Origin: Flavobacterium sp.
GTDB lineage: Bacteria; Bacteroidota; Bacteroidia; Flavobacteriales; Flavobacteriaceae
Reading direction: 5' to 3'
Assembly: GCF_021151785.1 (NCBI RefSeq)
Contig: NZ_JAGKWP010000048.1
Location: 1-17,684, forward strand
DNA: 17,684 nucleotides
In this document: piece after piece, positions 1 to 8,245 of the stretch
Numbering within the stretch: the stretch's first letter is position 1
How the letters are laid out: the number at the start of each line of letters is the position of its first letter
Notes under the pieces: generated by a model
Told to the model about the DNA's origin: nothing
What the model saw: the letters and a program-made list of their open reading frames with translations, nothing else
The model's database searches: none
Translations under genes and position numbers: made by a program

Positions 1-51
1 ATTAAATTCTAGTTAAATATTTAAAGCAAATAAAAACATTCCATGTAACCG

Positions 52-70
52 GATACTTTTTTAGAGTATC
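52..70. repeat. Short inverted repeat upstream of the acyltransferase gene
   Basis: A perfect 6-bp inverted repeat, GATACT at 52-57 and AGTATC at 65-70, flanks a 7-nt T-rich loop. It ends 29 bp before the ATG at 100. It could be an operator, a 5'UTR hairpin, or chance in an AT-rich leader. The 3' arm overlaps TATCTTTA (67-74), which resembles the Bacteroidota -7 element TAnnTTTG at 7 of 8 positions. No matching -33 TTTG box was found at the right distance, so no promoter is claimed. Confidence 0.3.
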
Positions 71-99
71 TTTACTATCATTCGTTTAAATTTTCTGAT

Positions 100-1071
100 A
101 TGAGCACTACATCTGCATCCGGCTCAAAACCTGAGTTAGATATACTGAAATTTTTTGCTATTATTCTAATCACAAATTCGCACATCAATCACCTCTACCC
201 TATTCATAATATGGGTACCGGCGGCAGCCTTGGCAATACAATTTTTTTCCTGGTATCATCTATCGGACTTACATTGAGCTTGAACAAAAGATGCGTCCCC
301 TTTGGCTCCTGGTTTTATAAGCGGGCATCACGTACTTATCTGATTACGTGGGTTGCAACAATCATCTTTCTGTTAATCGGCTATTATTCTATTCAATTAA
401 ACTTTGCTGACATATTCGCGCAGTTTATTTATCCTACCGGATATTGGTTTATTCCAGCCATCACCTTATTCTATATTCCTACTTATTTCGTCATTACCAA
501 TTATTCAGAGAAAGTATTTTTATATACTTCTGCCTTTATCATGCTGGTTTACTTTGGCACCTACTTTTCACTTATGGATATCCATTCCTGGACAGTAGAA
601 TCAAAGTCTTTATTCAAATGGATCTTCTATCTTGAAGTAATGATACTGGGTGTATACGTGGCAAACAATTATGAAAAATATGCATACACAGGAAAAATGG
701 ATATTGCGATATTCTTTCTGTTAACGCTATTCTTCTTTGGCTTCAAGTTCGCAACCACAAAATACAATGTACTTATGCCTTTGCAATTTTTATTGCAATT
801 GGTAACAATTCCCTGGGTGATTTACTTTTTAAAAATAACAAGATCGCAGGCAATACACCAGGCACTGACCAACTGGAAGTATTTAAGCATAACCATTATC
901 TTTATTTCTTCCATTACGTTAGAAATTTATTTATTACAAAGCTTCTTCTACAATATGGACTTTGTTAAAAGACAAATATTCCCGCTTAATATTGTTCTCT
1001 TCTCCATCCTGCTAACACTGGCGGCCTGGGCATTATCAAAGGCATTTGGCATGGTCTATTCAAAAAAATAA
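100..1071 (+). CDS. Membrane acyltransferase, acyltransferase-3 (OafA-like) family
   Basis: This is a 323-residue integral membrane protein with about nine or ten hydrophobic segments, near the usual length of compact acyltransferase-3 domains. These enzymes move acetyl or other acyl groups from a cytoplasmic donor onto cell-surface sugars. The family's N-terminal R-x10-H signature is recognisable but begins with Lys: K17-x10-H28 in the first helix (ILKFFAIILITNSH). A basic stretch KRASR at 75-79 after the second helix matches the family's RxxR loop. It is the only plus-strand gene and ends 4 bp from the stop of the convergent glycosyltransferase gene, so it has its own promoter. Inference: it O-acylates the polysaccharide made by the neighbouring operon. 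A non-catalytic membrane protein of similar fold is less likely. The ATG at 100 has no clear Shine-Dalgarno sequence. Confidence 0.72.
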   Translation: MSTTSASGSKPELDILKFFAIILITNSHINHLYPIHNMGTGGSLGNTIFFLVSSIGLTLSLNKRCVPFGSWFYKRASRTYLITWVATIIFLLIGYYSIQLNFADIFAQFIYPTGYWFIPAITLFYIPTYFVITNYSEKVFLYTSAFIMLVYFGTYFSLMDIHSWTVESKSLFKWIFYLEVMILGVYVANNYEKYAYTGKMDIAIFFLLTLFFFGFKFATTKYNVLMPLQFLLQLVTIPWVIYFLKITRSQAIHQALTNWKYLSITIIFISSITLEIYLLQSFFYNMDFVKRQIFPLNIVLFSILLTLAAWALSKAFGMVYSKK

Positions 1072-1075
1072 TTGT

Positions 1076-2266
1076 TCAGATCGCATCATATACCTTTCGT
1101 ACGATTTTACTCCACTCATAATTTTCAGATTTGCTCAATGCTTTTTCAGATTCGATTTTGAGTAACTCTGAATTGTTTGAGTAGTCTGCTAACAGCGTTG
1201 CAATGTTTGTCGTGATCTGATCAATCGTTTTATTTTGAACAGGTATAACGTTCTGCGTTTCTTTACCAACAAAAACCGGAGGCCCGCCTTTGTCCAGGCA
1301 AATAACCGGCAATGCGTGTGCCATCGCCTCAATCACCACAAAACCTCCGCTATCGTGCAGGCTTGGGAATAAAAAAACATGAGCTTTTCTATATTCTTCA
1401 TACAAGTCCTTTTGCGGCAGTTTACTTATAAATTCTACCTTGTCTGATACGTTCAGGTCCGCGGCCAGCTTTACAAGTTCTGCTTTATATTTACCGCTTC
1501 CTACAATTTTAAAACGTATGGCCGGGTTTGATTTTACAGCCTTTGCGAAACTTTCCAACGCTATGTGAATGCCCTTCCAGTATAATAACTGCCCTGCATA
1601 TAAAATAGTAAACGCTGTATGCTTTTCAATAGAAACACTTACTGCTTTATTAATTCCAATCGCCGGTGTAATCGATGTTTTGCTTTTATATTTTTCGGGA
1701 ATTTTATCGAAGGTGTCGTTCGTTGCAGCAAAAATTCTGTAAGATTTTAAATATGCCCGATTAATGAATAGGTTCATCGAATTGATGGTATTAATACACG
1801 TACGCATACGTTCCAGCAGCCTTGGTATAAAGGGCAACGTGGCAGTAAGATTTGGTGAAGATTCTTCCCCACCTGCAATGGGCCCAAAGATAAACTTGCC
1901 TTTCAGTTTATATAAAAAGATCGGAAAACGATACGATACATACGTGATGTGCTGTACAATATCAAACGGCTCTTTGATGCGCTTTTTAATCATCAGATAA
2001 GCACCGGCCTGCCACAACGTATAGTAAAAATATATGCCCGTGATTTTTTTTGCTTTTAAAATTACAGATGGCAAATCGTAATAAATAAATTTCAGATTGG
2101 AAGGAATTGAAGCAGACTCCGTTTCTATGAATTCGCGGTTATCCTTGCGGGTAAGCACAGTAACTTCATGCCCAAGCTTCGCAATTTCTATTGCCCAGTT
2201 CCACCCTACTGCAGGTTCAGAACCATGATTAGGTCTGCATGCATACGCCGATAATAATACTTTCAT
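1076..2266 (-). CDS. GT4-type glycosyltransferase, GSEP subfamily
   Basis: This 396-residue GT-B enzyme is expected to be a cytoplasmic or membrane-associated sugar transferase using an NDP-sugar donor. The N-terminal domain opens with SAYACRPNHGSEPAVGWNWA (6-25), the signature of a GT4 subfamily that keeps GSEP and GWxW near the start. FGPIAGGEE (127-135) is also typical. The C-terminal donor domain has YAGQLLYWKG (223-232), IVGSG (254-258) and SGGFVVIEAMA (306-316). In the GT4 E-x7-E motif the first Glu is Asp: D305-x7-E313. It is the last gene of the operon, 31 bp after the beta-helix gene, and is tail to tail with the acyltransferase. A paralogue of the same subfamily lies at 10577-11785. 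The sugar and linkage cannot be read from sequence. Confidence 0.88.
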   Translation of the reverse strand: MKVLLSAYACRPNHGSEPAVGWNWAIEIAKLGHEVTVLTRKDNREFIETESASIPSNLKFIYYDLPSVILKAKKITGIYFYYTLWQAGAYLMIKKRIKEPFDIVQHITYVSYRFPIFLYKLKGKFIFGPIAGGEESSPNLTATLPFIPRLLERMRTCINTINSMNLFINRAYLKSYRIFAATNDTFDKIPEKYKSKTSITPAIGINKAVSVSIEKHTAFTILYAGQLLYWKGIHIALESFAKAVKSNPAIRFKIVGSGKYKAELVKLAADLNVSDKVEFISKLPQKDLYEEYRKAHVFLFPSLHDSGGFVVIEAMAHALPVICLDKGGPPVFVGKETQNVIPVQNKTIDQITTNIATLLADYSNNSELLKIESEKALSKSENYEWSKIVRKVYDAI

Positions 2267-2297
2267 TTAATATGGATTGTTAACATACATGCGGCAT

Positions 2298-3608
2298 TCA
2301 AAAATTATTATTTTTAGCAACAACATTCAGGCATCTCAGCTTTAGAAATGTTGTATACGTAAATCCGTTTAGCGTCAGATTCTGCAACGTAACCCGATTA
2401 TTTTCCAGCAATACATTTTTGCAGTCGTACAATGAAATAGCCGACCTGCTGGACTTGACAATAAAGCCGCTTATTTGTATCGCATTCCCGGAAATAGTAA
2501 TATCTGTTGCCGGATTAGTATCGCTGCCTTGCACTTTAATAGCTTCCCGCACATGGTAAAAAGTTTTTTGTGCAGAATAGAACTTGTTTGCTGAAATCAT
2601 AACCGAATGCTGAGTCCAGCCTGGCACTTCAAAAGGAAGCATCAATATGCCTGTACTGAAATCATTAAATATATTATTATCTATTTTTAAATAATTACAT
2701 TCTACACGTATACCATAATTAGAACTTAACACCGCGCCATTTTTCATTGAACCCAATGGAATTGCCTGAAAAAATTTATTACCCTCAATAAAAGTAGAAT
2801 CTTTTGAGGCCGGAAAAGTTTTTGGCGGCTGAATAATCAAATGTTCTTCACTGAAGTTCCTGGTTTCATTGGATATGATCTCCAGCCCATATGCTATTGC
2901 AATCACGAATCCATCCATCGCACGTTTTGTATGAGTCAACGCTACATTGCTGCCTGTATAACCATCGGCAACATTGTTTGATATTTTCACATTGTAACAT
3001 TGTCCGTTGGCATTATCTGCCAGCCAAATATATACTGCAGGCGCCGAGCTGTCTTGTGCGTTATCATGTCCCCGCGGACTGGCAAATGTATTATTATAAA
3101 TAAAGAGACCTTTTACACCTTGCGCAGATATGGCTGTACTGAAGCCTTCAAACCTGCAGTTTCTTACGGAGAAATTAATGATCGAATTTTCATTTGTACC
3201 CAACAACTGCAAGGCATTTGTTTGTTCCAGCGTTATGCCATGAGTATTCTCAAAAAATATATTTTCGATCGACACATTCAGGTTCTTATTAAAGATATAG
3301 AGCAAACAACCTTTAGGTTGAGAAGTTGTGATTTTAGTTCCGGCTTCTCCGTATATGCGGATCGTCTTTACACCCGACTGATCCATCAGTAAAATTTTAT
3401 TGTAAGGAGAACCGAATTGTTCGCATTTGTAAGTACCAGCAGGAATAAATAAATCTTCTCCTATAAGTAATGCCCTGGCAATAGCAAGGTTCAGATAAGG
3501 AGCGTCGTCTTGTATACCATCACCTTTGGCACCTACAGACTTTGCATCAAGCGCTACAGATATCAGATGCAAAAGAAAAAATCCAAGCAACAATGAATAT
3601 CTTTTCAT
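2298..3608 (-). CDS. Secreted right-handed beta-helix protein, pectate-lyase-3 type
   Basis: This 436-residue protein starts with a clear signal peptide: Lys-Arg, then a hydrophobic core at about 5-20, with likely cleavage near ALDA at 19-22. Directly after it comes SVGAKGDGIQDDAPYLNLAI (24-43), the entry motif of the pectate lyase superfamily domain (consensus GAKGDGxxDDTxAI), and then LFIPAGTYK (53-61). The rest is built of beta-helix coils with repeated Asn ladders, for example IYNNTF, ISNNVADG, IDNNIFNDF, ISANKFY, ISGNAI and LENNRV. Such proteins in polysaccharide operons act as lyases, hydrolases or C5-epimerases on the exported polymer. The catalytic residues cannot be assigned here. 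It ends right after the last coil, with no added C-terminal secretion domain seen, so a periplasmic or outer-membrane location is inferred. It sits 37 bp after the GT2 gene. Confidence 0.8.
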   Translation of the reverse strand: MKRYSLLLGFFLLHLISVALDAKSVGAKGDGIQDDAPYLNLAIARALLIGEDLFIPAGTYKCEQFGSPYNKILLMDQSGVKTIRIYGEAGTKITTSQPKGCLLYIFNKNLNVSIENIFFENTHGITLEQTNALQLLGTNENSIINFSVRNCRFEGFSTAISAQGVKGLFIYNNTFASPRGHDNAQDSSAPAVYIWLADNANGQCYNVKISNNVADGYTGSNVALTHTKRAMDGFVIAIAYGLEIISNETRNFSEEHLIIQPPKTFPASKDSTFIEGNKFFQAIPLGSMKNGAVLSSNYGIRVECNYLKIDNNIFNDFSTGILMLPFEVPGWTQHSVMISANKFYSAQKTFYHVREAIKVQGSDTNPATDITISGNAIQISGFIVKSSRSAISLYDCKNVLLENNRVTLQNLTLNGFTYTTFLKLRCLNVVAKNNNF

Positions 3609-3645
3609 AAACGTGTTATGTTTGGGTTGGGGTTAACACATACAA

Positions 3646-4452
3646 TCACTTTTTCATATTCTTATTATCCTGCTCGATCTGCCATAAATTGGCCCAAACA
3701 TTAAATCTATAATTTGCATACAGTACGCAAAGTATAAGGCCATTTACACCATCCAGCATGGCACGTTGATATAGGTATTTTTTCAGAAACGTTTTCGTAG
3801 GATCCCACAATAGTTTGTAAACACTGAATGTGTCTCCATCTGCAAACATTTGCTTTGCCTCAATGAGTGCATACTTTGCATTTGTTTTTGCAACAAACTT
3901 CTCTATCGATGGATAAGCATCATGCCAGATAAAATATTTATCGCCGATCGAAATCATTTTTTTCGATGCAGGTTTTAAATGAATAAAGCCTTTGAAGATT
4001 TTCATATTCTCCTCTGTGAAATTATTCATGTACAAATCCTTTTTAAAGAACAAAGGACTGCTCTCCAGATAAAATCCACCGCGCTTAATGTAATTGGCGA
4101 AATAAAAATACAGCTTCCCGATTGCGATCAGATCTGCATCTGAAGTAGCAACCAACTCTTTTAATTTCAGGCTTAATTCTTCTGTAATATATTCATCTGC
4201 ATCGAGTACTAAAATCCAGTCTCCGGTGGCATGTGAAATAGCATAATGCCTTGCTGGTTCTACAAAGCCTACCTTTTCATGATAAATAACTTTCGCACCA
4301 AGACTATTTGCAATGTTAACGGTATCATCATCGCTATACATATCACACACAACGATCTCGTCTGCAAATGTCAATACACTTTCAACACATTTTTTAATAT
4401 GTGCTTCTTCATTAAACGTATTAATAACAACTGATATTTTTGCGTTTTTCAT
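3646..4452 (-). CDS. GT2 glycosyltransferase, WaaE-like
   Basis: This 268-residue GT-A enzyme is inverting, according to its family. The start VVINTFNEEAHIKKCVESV (8-26) is the nucleotide-sugar binding strand and loop of family 2. DEIVVCDMYSDDDT (31-44) follows, and LDADEYI (83-89) holds the DxD metal site D84-A-D86. The C-terminal half, with WHDAYPSIEKF, DPTKTFLKKYLYQ, MLDGVNG and the FNVWANLWQ end, matches the WaaE/KdtX-like group of core or capsule glucosyltransferases, whose members have a similar length of about 250-270 residues. A C-terminal hydrophobic patch may hold it at the membrane. It lies 7 bp after the flippase stop, so translation is probably coupled. It most likely adds one residue to the lipid-linked repeat unit. 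Confidence 0.87.
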   Translation of the reverse strand: MKNAKISVVINTFNEEAHIKKCVESVLTFADEIVVCDMYSDDDTVNIANSLGAKVIYHEKVGFVEPARHYAISHATGDWILVLDADEYITEELSLKLKELVATSDADLIAIGKLYFYFANYIKRGGFYLESSPLFFKKDLYMNNFTEENMKIFKGFIHLKPASKKMISIGDKYFIWHDAYPSIEKFVAKTNAKYALIEAKQMFADGDTFSVYKLLWDPTKTFLKKYLYQRAMLDGVNGLILCVLYANYRFNVWANLWQIEQDNKNMKK

Positions 4453-4459
4453 ACTGCTA

Positions 4460-5767
4460 TCAATAAACTTTATAATTATTCTTTCTAAGAATGATCAACG
4501 ATACTACAACAATTGTCAATTCAATCATGTACAGCGACGCACAGGTTCCGTATGCATTAAAAACGGGCACAAGACTCATGCTAATAATGATATTCATAAC
4601 GAAACCGATTGAATTGATCTTCAGGAAATGTTTATCCATTTTAAGATTTAGCATTACCTGGTAGCACAATATATTTACCAATGTTGATATAACTAATAAT
4701 GGCGCCAGTGTTTGCAGAATAGCTACCGAGCTTTCGAATTTATCTCCGTATAAAATATCAATGATCAACCTGGATGCAACAATCAAACACCCGGAAACGG
4801 CCGCTACAGCAAGTAGTATTTTAGGGATAAGTTTCTTTACCGTCTGTAAACCGATCTCCGTTGATTCTTTAAATTTAGTTGCAAGGTGCGGATACAAAAC
4901 CTGTGAAATGGGAAATAACGACAGACTTGCAATCACTGAATACACCTTCATAGACGCTGTATAATACCCAACTGTTTCATAGCTGGTAAGATATCCCAGC
5001 AAAACAATTGTTGAGGTTGTATTGAAGTTAACAATTACTATTGATATAAATAATAGAAAGTTTGATTTTATTTTATGCATACTTTCCCTGATCGGCAACC
5101 ACCTGAAATTGACTTTAAACTTCATGTGGGCATAGATAAGTGTTGCTACTGCAGTCAAAAACATTGTCAAACCATTAATCAACTGGTATAAATTATAATC
5201 TGTAGCCTCTTTAATCAATAGGAAAATAAAGCCCATAGAAGCTACCCTGAATATCAAATTCGTGATGGTAAAAACGGTAAGTTTTTGCATTCCCTGAAAC
5301 AACCAGGGCGAATAAAAAATTGCACTGATCACAGACGCATACGAAACATAATATAAAAATATATGACTCGAATATTTTTCAGAAGACAGTATAATAACAA
5401 AATATAAAAGGCTGGAAACCGTAAACAATAAAATTTTACTATTTATTACCTCATTGAAAATTGCACTTACTTTTTCCTTGTCTTCCCGAACTACTGATAT
5501 TTCACGGGTTGCAGCGTAATCAAACCCATAATTAATGATCAAGGTAAAATACGTCAGGAAAGAAGTAGCAAAGTTTACCAGTCCCAAATTTTCAGGGCCT
5601 AATACACGGCTCACATACGGAATAACAAAAAGCGGGAACAACAAATTGATAGATTGAATTGCCGCTAAAGACAAAAACTGTTTAGATAGCTTATGACTTA
5701 TTAAATCGACAATCCCTTTTGAAGATAATACCGACTTATATTTATTAATTAAGGTTTTAAGTCCCAC
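4460..5767 (-). CDS. wzx: Wzx-type polysaccharide flippase (second copy), GTG start
   Basis: This 435-residue protein of the MOP/PST flippase superfamily has about 12 membrane spans. After a basic N-terminal extension of about 30 residues comes SLAAIQSINLLFPLFVIPYV (33-52) and then SRVLGPENLGLVNFA, the classic RfbX/Wzx opening. It is expected to move undecaprenyl-linked oligosaccharide across the inner membrane. The start is GTG at 5767. The frame is open only back to a TAA nine codons upstream, with no ATG in that stretch and none downstream before the first span, so GTG is the best choice. No clear Shine-Dalgarno sequence precedes it. The 65-bp gap on its 5' side is one of the longer gaps in the operon, while the GT2 gene follows after 7 bp. 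The other flippase, at 13761-15128, belongs to a visibly different subgroup. Confidence 0.86.
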   Translation of the reverse strand: MGLKTLINKYKSVLSSKGIVDLISHKLSKQFLSLAAIQSINLLFPLFVIPYVSRVLGPENLGLVNFATSFLTYFTLIINYGFDYAATREISVVREDKEKVSAIFNEVINSKILLFTVSSLLYFVIILSSEKYSSHIFLYYVSYASVISAIFYSPWLFQGMQKLTVFTITNLIFRVASMGFIFLLIKEATDYNLYQLINGLTMFLTAVATLIYAHMKFKVNFRWLPIRESMHKIKSNFLLFISIVIVNFNTTSTIVLLGYLTSYETVGYYTASMKVYSVIASLSLFPISQVLYPHLATKFKESTEIGLQTVKKLIPKILLAVAAVSGCLIVASRLIIDILYGDKFESSVAILQTLAPLLVISTLVNILCYQVMLNLKMDKHFLKINSIGFVMNIIISMSLVPVFNAYGTCASLYMIELTIVVVSLIILRKNNYKVY

Positions 5768-5832
5768 AAAAAACTTTGTTAAATAATTTATTTACTTTTC
5801 AGTAATACTATGCTCATCTTCGACACGCTTGC

Positions 5833-7011
5833 TTATGTAGTTACAGTTCCTTTCTGTGATTTCTGTAAAAACTTGTCATATATTTCAAGAATGCTTTTCA
5901 AATTCTTTTCAGGGGTGAATGAATTTTTATAGCTCTCAAATGCATTCTGTCTTAATTTCACTTTGTCTGCAACCGAATCCAACGCGTCAATTGCCTGATT
6001 GAGGCCTGCTGCATTTGATGGATCAAACAAGAAGCCGTTATAACCATCCTTTATAAGTTCTGTAACCCCGCCCATTTTAGCACCTATTACCGGGGTAGCA
6101 TGCGCAAATGCTTCCACAATGGTGCGACCAAATGGTTCGTGCCATTTAGACGGAAAGATTAATGCTTTCGCCCTGGATACTATTTTATACGAATCATTTA
6201 ATGGCAGCTTTCCAAGATATTCAATATTGGAATGCATTTTACTGGCCTGAATGACTTCATCCTTTAACGGACCATCACCAATGATCAGTAATCTCTTTTT
6301 GTTTTTTTGAAAAGCATCCAATAAAATATCTATTCCTTTTTCTGTAGATATGCGTCCTAAATAAACATAATAATCTTCAGGCTCATATACCGGAGGCAAA
6401 TCTGTAACAACAAAGTTATATTTGACATGCAGCTTGTCTGCTTTAAAGCCTCCTTTTTTTAATTGGTCTTTTACAAATTCACTTATGCAAATATAACCGT
6501 CAACCTTCGCATCCCATGTATTCAATATATTATGTACAGCAAGCATGCCTACTGTCACACTTGTTGCTCCTAAGCTTTCTCTGTAACATTTTTTCATCAA
6601 AGCCGGATAAGGAATCGTTTTCCCAACGCATTGCTCACATACCGCCCCATGAACATACATCAAACCATTCGGACATATTAAGCGGTAATTTCTTACCGTC
6701 ATGATTATTTTTGTTCCTGCTTTTTGGGCTGCATAAAATATACTGGGAGAAAACAACGGGAAGAAATTCTGCACATGAATAATGTCATACTTATTCTCTT
6801 TTATTTTTTTCAGTAATAATTGATGATATTTTTTTGACCATACGGTATTAATCGCAAGGCCAATCATATTTTCATTTTCAATGCTGTCATTTGTAATGAT
6901 CAATGTTTCCAGATCCAGTCCGCTGTCTTTCAACAATGCAGCTTCTGCATTCGTGGAAACATCCTCCCCGCCCATAATCTTATATCTATTATGTATCATC
7001 AAAACTTTCAT
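5833..7011 (-). CDS. GT4 glycosyltransferase, tandem array copy A
   Basis: This 392-residue GT-B enzyme is the last of three tandem paralogues. The N-terminal domain has HNRYKIMGGEDVST (7-20) and NFFPLFSPSIFYAA (82-95). It also has a four-Cys cluster, C113, C125, C128 and C142, spread over CPNGLMYVHG, CEQC and KKCYR; this cluster is common in this GT4 subgroup. The donor domain has YLGRISTEKG (216-225), IIGDGPL (243-249) and the E-x7-E motif at E292 and E300 in HEPFGRTIVEA. By hand count the N-domain is about 81% identical to copy B, but the donor domain only about 46%. His in the HVHN and HNYR motifs of copy C is replaced here by Gln (HVQN) and Arg (RNYR), as in copy B. The gene lies 64 bp after copy B. 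Confidence 0.92.
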   Translation of the reverse strand: MKVLMIHNRYKIMGGEDVSTNAEAALLKDSGLDLETLIITNDSIENENMIGLAINTVWSKKYHQLLLKKIKENKYDIIHVQNFFPLFSPSIFYAAQKAGTKIIMTVRNYRLICPNGLMYVHGAVCEQCVGKTIPYPALMKKCYRESLGATSVTVGMLAVHNILNTWDAKVDGYICISEFVKDQLKKGGFKADKLHVKYNFVVTDLPPVYEPEDYYVYLGRISTEKGIDILLDAFQKNKKRLLIIGDGPLKDEVIQASKMHSNIEYLGKLPLNDSYKIVSRAKALIFPSKWHEPFGRTIVEAFAHATPVIGAKMGGVTELIKDGYNGFLFDPSNAAGLNQAIDALDSVADKVKLRQNAFESYKNSFTPEKNLKSILEIYDKFLQKSQKGTVTT

Positions 7012-7028
7012 ACAAATGCCATTTTCAT
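7008..7028 (-). other. Six-codon mini-ORF overlapping the start of copy A
   Basis: Directly before copy A an ATG opens a reading frame encoding MKMAFV. Its TGA overlaps the ATG of copy A in the string GTATGAAAG. The same GTATGA junction is the true stop/start overlap between the genes at 9415-10566 and 8246-9418. This may be a remnant of a copied gene junction, or it may let ribosomes reinitiate on copy A. Chance is a real alternative for so short a frame. Confidence 0.25.
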
Positions 7029-7075
7029 AAAATATACTTAGTTAAAATCGGGATTTATAAGCTGGAGTTTTCTTA

Positions 7076-8230
7076 TTAAGAAGTTAACACTTTATTATAA
7101 ATTTCCATAACAGAATCATAATTCATATTGGAAGTAAATTTTTTCTGATATGAATCAAATGCTCCCCGGCGCATCAATTCTGCATTTTCAAAGTTTTCAA
7201 ATTTCGTAATGGTTTCCTGCAGAGCTGTTGCTTGATAAGGATCAAACAGAAAACCATTAACACCATCCTGAATCAATTCGCTGATACCTCCCAAGGCAGA
7301 ACCTATCACAGGTGTGCCATGCGCAAAGGCTTCTGCAATTGTTCTTCCAAAAGGTTCATCTGATTGCGAAGGGGCAATCAGCGCTTTTGCTTTTGCTATT
7401 CTTCTATAGGTTTCTTCTAAGGGCAACTCTCCTGCAAATGTAATGTTGGCATTTCTACGGGCAAACGATTCAGCCATTTCGTTTAAAGGTCCGTCGCCTA
7501 CAATCATCAACTCCTTTTTGTTTTCTTCGAACGTCTTTAACAATAATGGAAGCCCCTTTTGATCTGATGTTCTACCAACAAAAATATAGTATCCTTCAGA
7601 AGTAAATTCAGGAGCCACAGGACTCGTAACAAAGTTGTACTTTACATGCAACTTGCCTGAGTCAAAACCGCTTTTAATCAACTGCTGTTTTACAAATGCA
7701 CTGATGCAGATATAGCCATCTACTTTATTGCTCCAGGTGTTTAATATATTATGTACACCCAACATGCCAACAATAGCAGTAGTAGCACCCATATCGTCCC
7801 GATAACATTTTTTCATGATGGCAGGATATGGAATAGTCTTGCCAACACAATCCCTGCAGATTTTTCCATGTACATACATCAAACCATTCGGACAAATCAA
7901 TCTGTAATTGCGAATTGTCATGACAATTTTTGTTCCTGCCTTCTTTGCTGCATAAAAAATGCTGGGTGAAAACAACGGAAAAAAATTCTGCACATGGATA
8001 ATATCGTACTTATTCTCTTTTATCTTATCCAGTAATAATTGATGATACTTCTTAGACCAAATGGTATTGATCGCCAGATTGATTTTATTTTCATTTTCAA
8101 TACTGTCATTTGTAATGATCCATTTCTCTATGTCTATACCGCCGCTTTTCAGCATTTCAGCTTCAACGTTGGTAGACACATCTTCCCCCCCTGTGATCTT
8201 ATATCTATTATGTATCATCAAAACCTTCAT
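7076..8230 (-). CDS. GT4 glycosyltransferase, tandem array copy B (mosaic)
   Basis: This 384-residue GT-B enzyme is the middle member of the array. It shares the subgroup features: GGEDVST (14-20), Cys at 113, 125, 128 and 142, GRTSDQKG in the donor domain, IVGDGPL, and E292-x7-E300 in DEPFGRTIAEA. Its two halves have different closest relatives in the array. Residues 1-201 match copy A at about 81% and copy C at about 59%. Residues 202-382 match copy C at about 71% and copy A at about 46%. In GT-B folds the N-terminal domain mostly binds acceptor and the C-terminal domain binds the sugar nucleotide. It may therefore share an acceptor type with copy A and a donor with copy C (inference). It begins 15 bp after the stop of copy C. 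Confidence 0.92.
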   Translation of the reverse strand: MKVLMIHNRYKITGGEDVSTNVEAEMLKSGGIDIEKWIITNDSIENENKINLAINTIWSKKYHQLLLDKIKENKYDIIHVQNFFPLFSPSIFYAAKKAGTKIVMTIRNYRLICPNGLMYVHGKICRDCVGKTIPYPAIMKKCYRDDMGATTAIVGMLGVHNILNTWSNKVDGYICISAFVKQQLIKSGFDSGKLHVKYNFVTSPVAPEFTSEGYYIFVGRTSDQKGLPLLLKTFEENKKELMIVGDGPLNEMAESFARRNANITFAGELPLEETYRRIAKAKALIAPSQSDEPFGRTIAEAFAHGTPVIGSALGGISELIQDGVNGFLFDPYQATALQETITKFENFENAELMRRGAFDSYQKKFTSNMNYDSVMEIYNKVLTS

Positions 8231-8238
8231 ACAGACAT
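8227..8238 (-). other. Three-codon mini-ORF overlapping the start of copy B
   Basis: In the 15-bp gap between copies C and B, ATG TCT GTA TGA (MSV, stop) ends with its TGA overlapping the ATG of copy B. This is the same arrangement as before copy A. Such a short frame could be chance, but the recurring GTATGA context before all three paralogues is seen directly. Confidence 0.2.
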
Positions 8239-8245
8239 TCAGGGC

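Noticed and set aside
3000..3392. 130-codon open frame on the plus strand
   Set aside because: It lies opposite the well-supported beta-helix gene, has no recognisable motif, and its protein looks like antisense of Asn-rich coils.
5780..5794. Inverted repeat TAAATAA-T-TTATTTA before the second flippase
   Set aside because: It is made only of A and T in an AT-rich gap, so chance is likely. No second copy or linked promoter element was found.
7012..7075. Possible internal promoter before copy A (TATATTTT, minus strand)
   Set aside because: It matches TAnnTTTG at 7 of 8 positions, but no TTTG -33 box lies at the expected distance, and such near-matches are common in AT-rich DNA.
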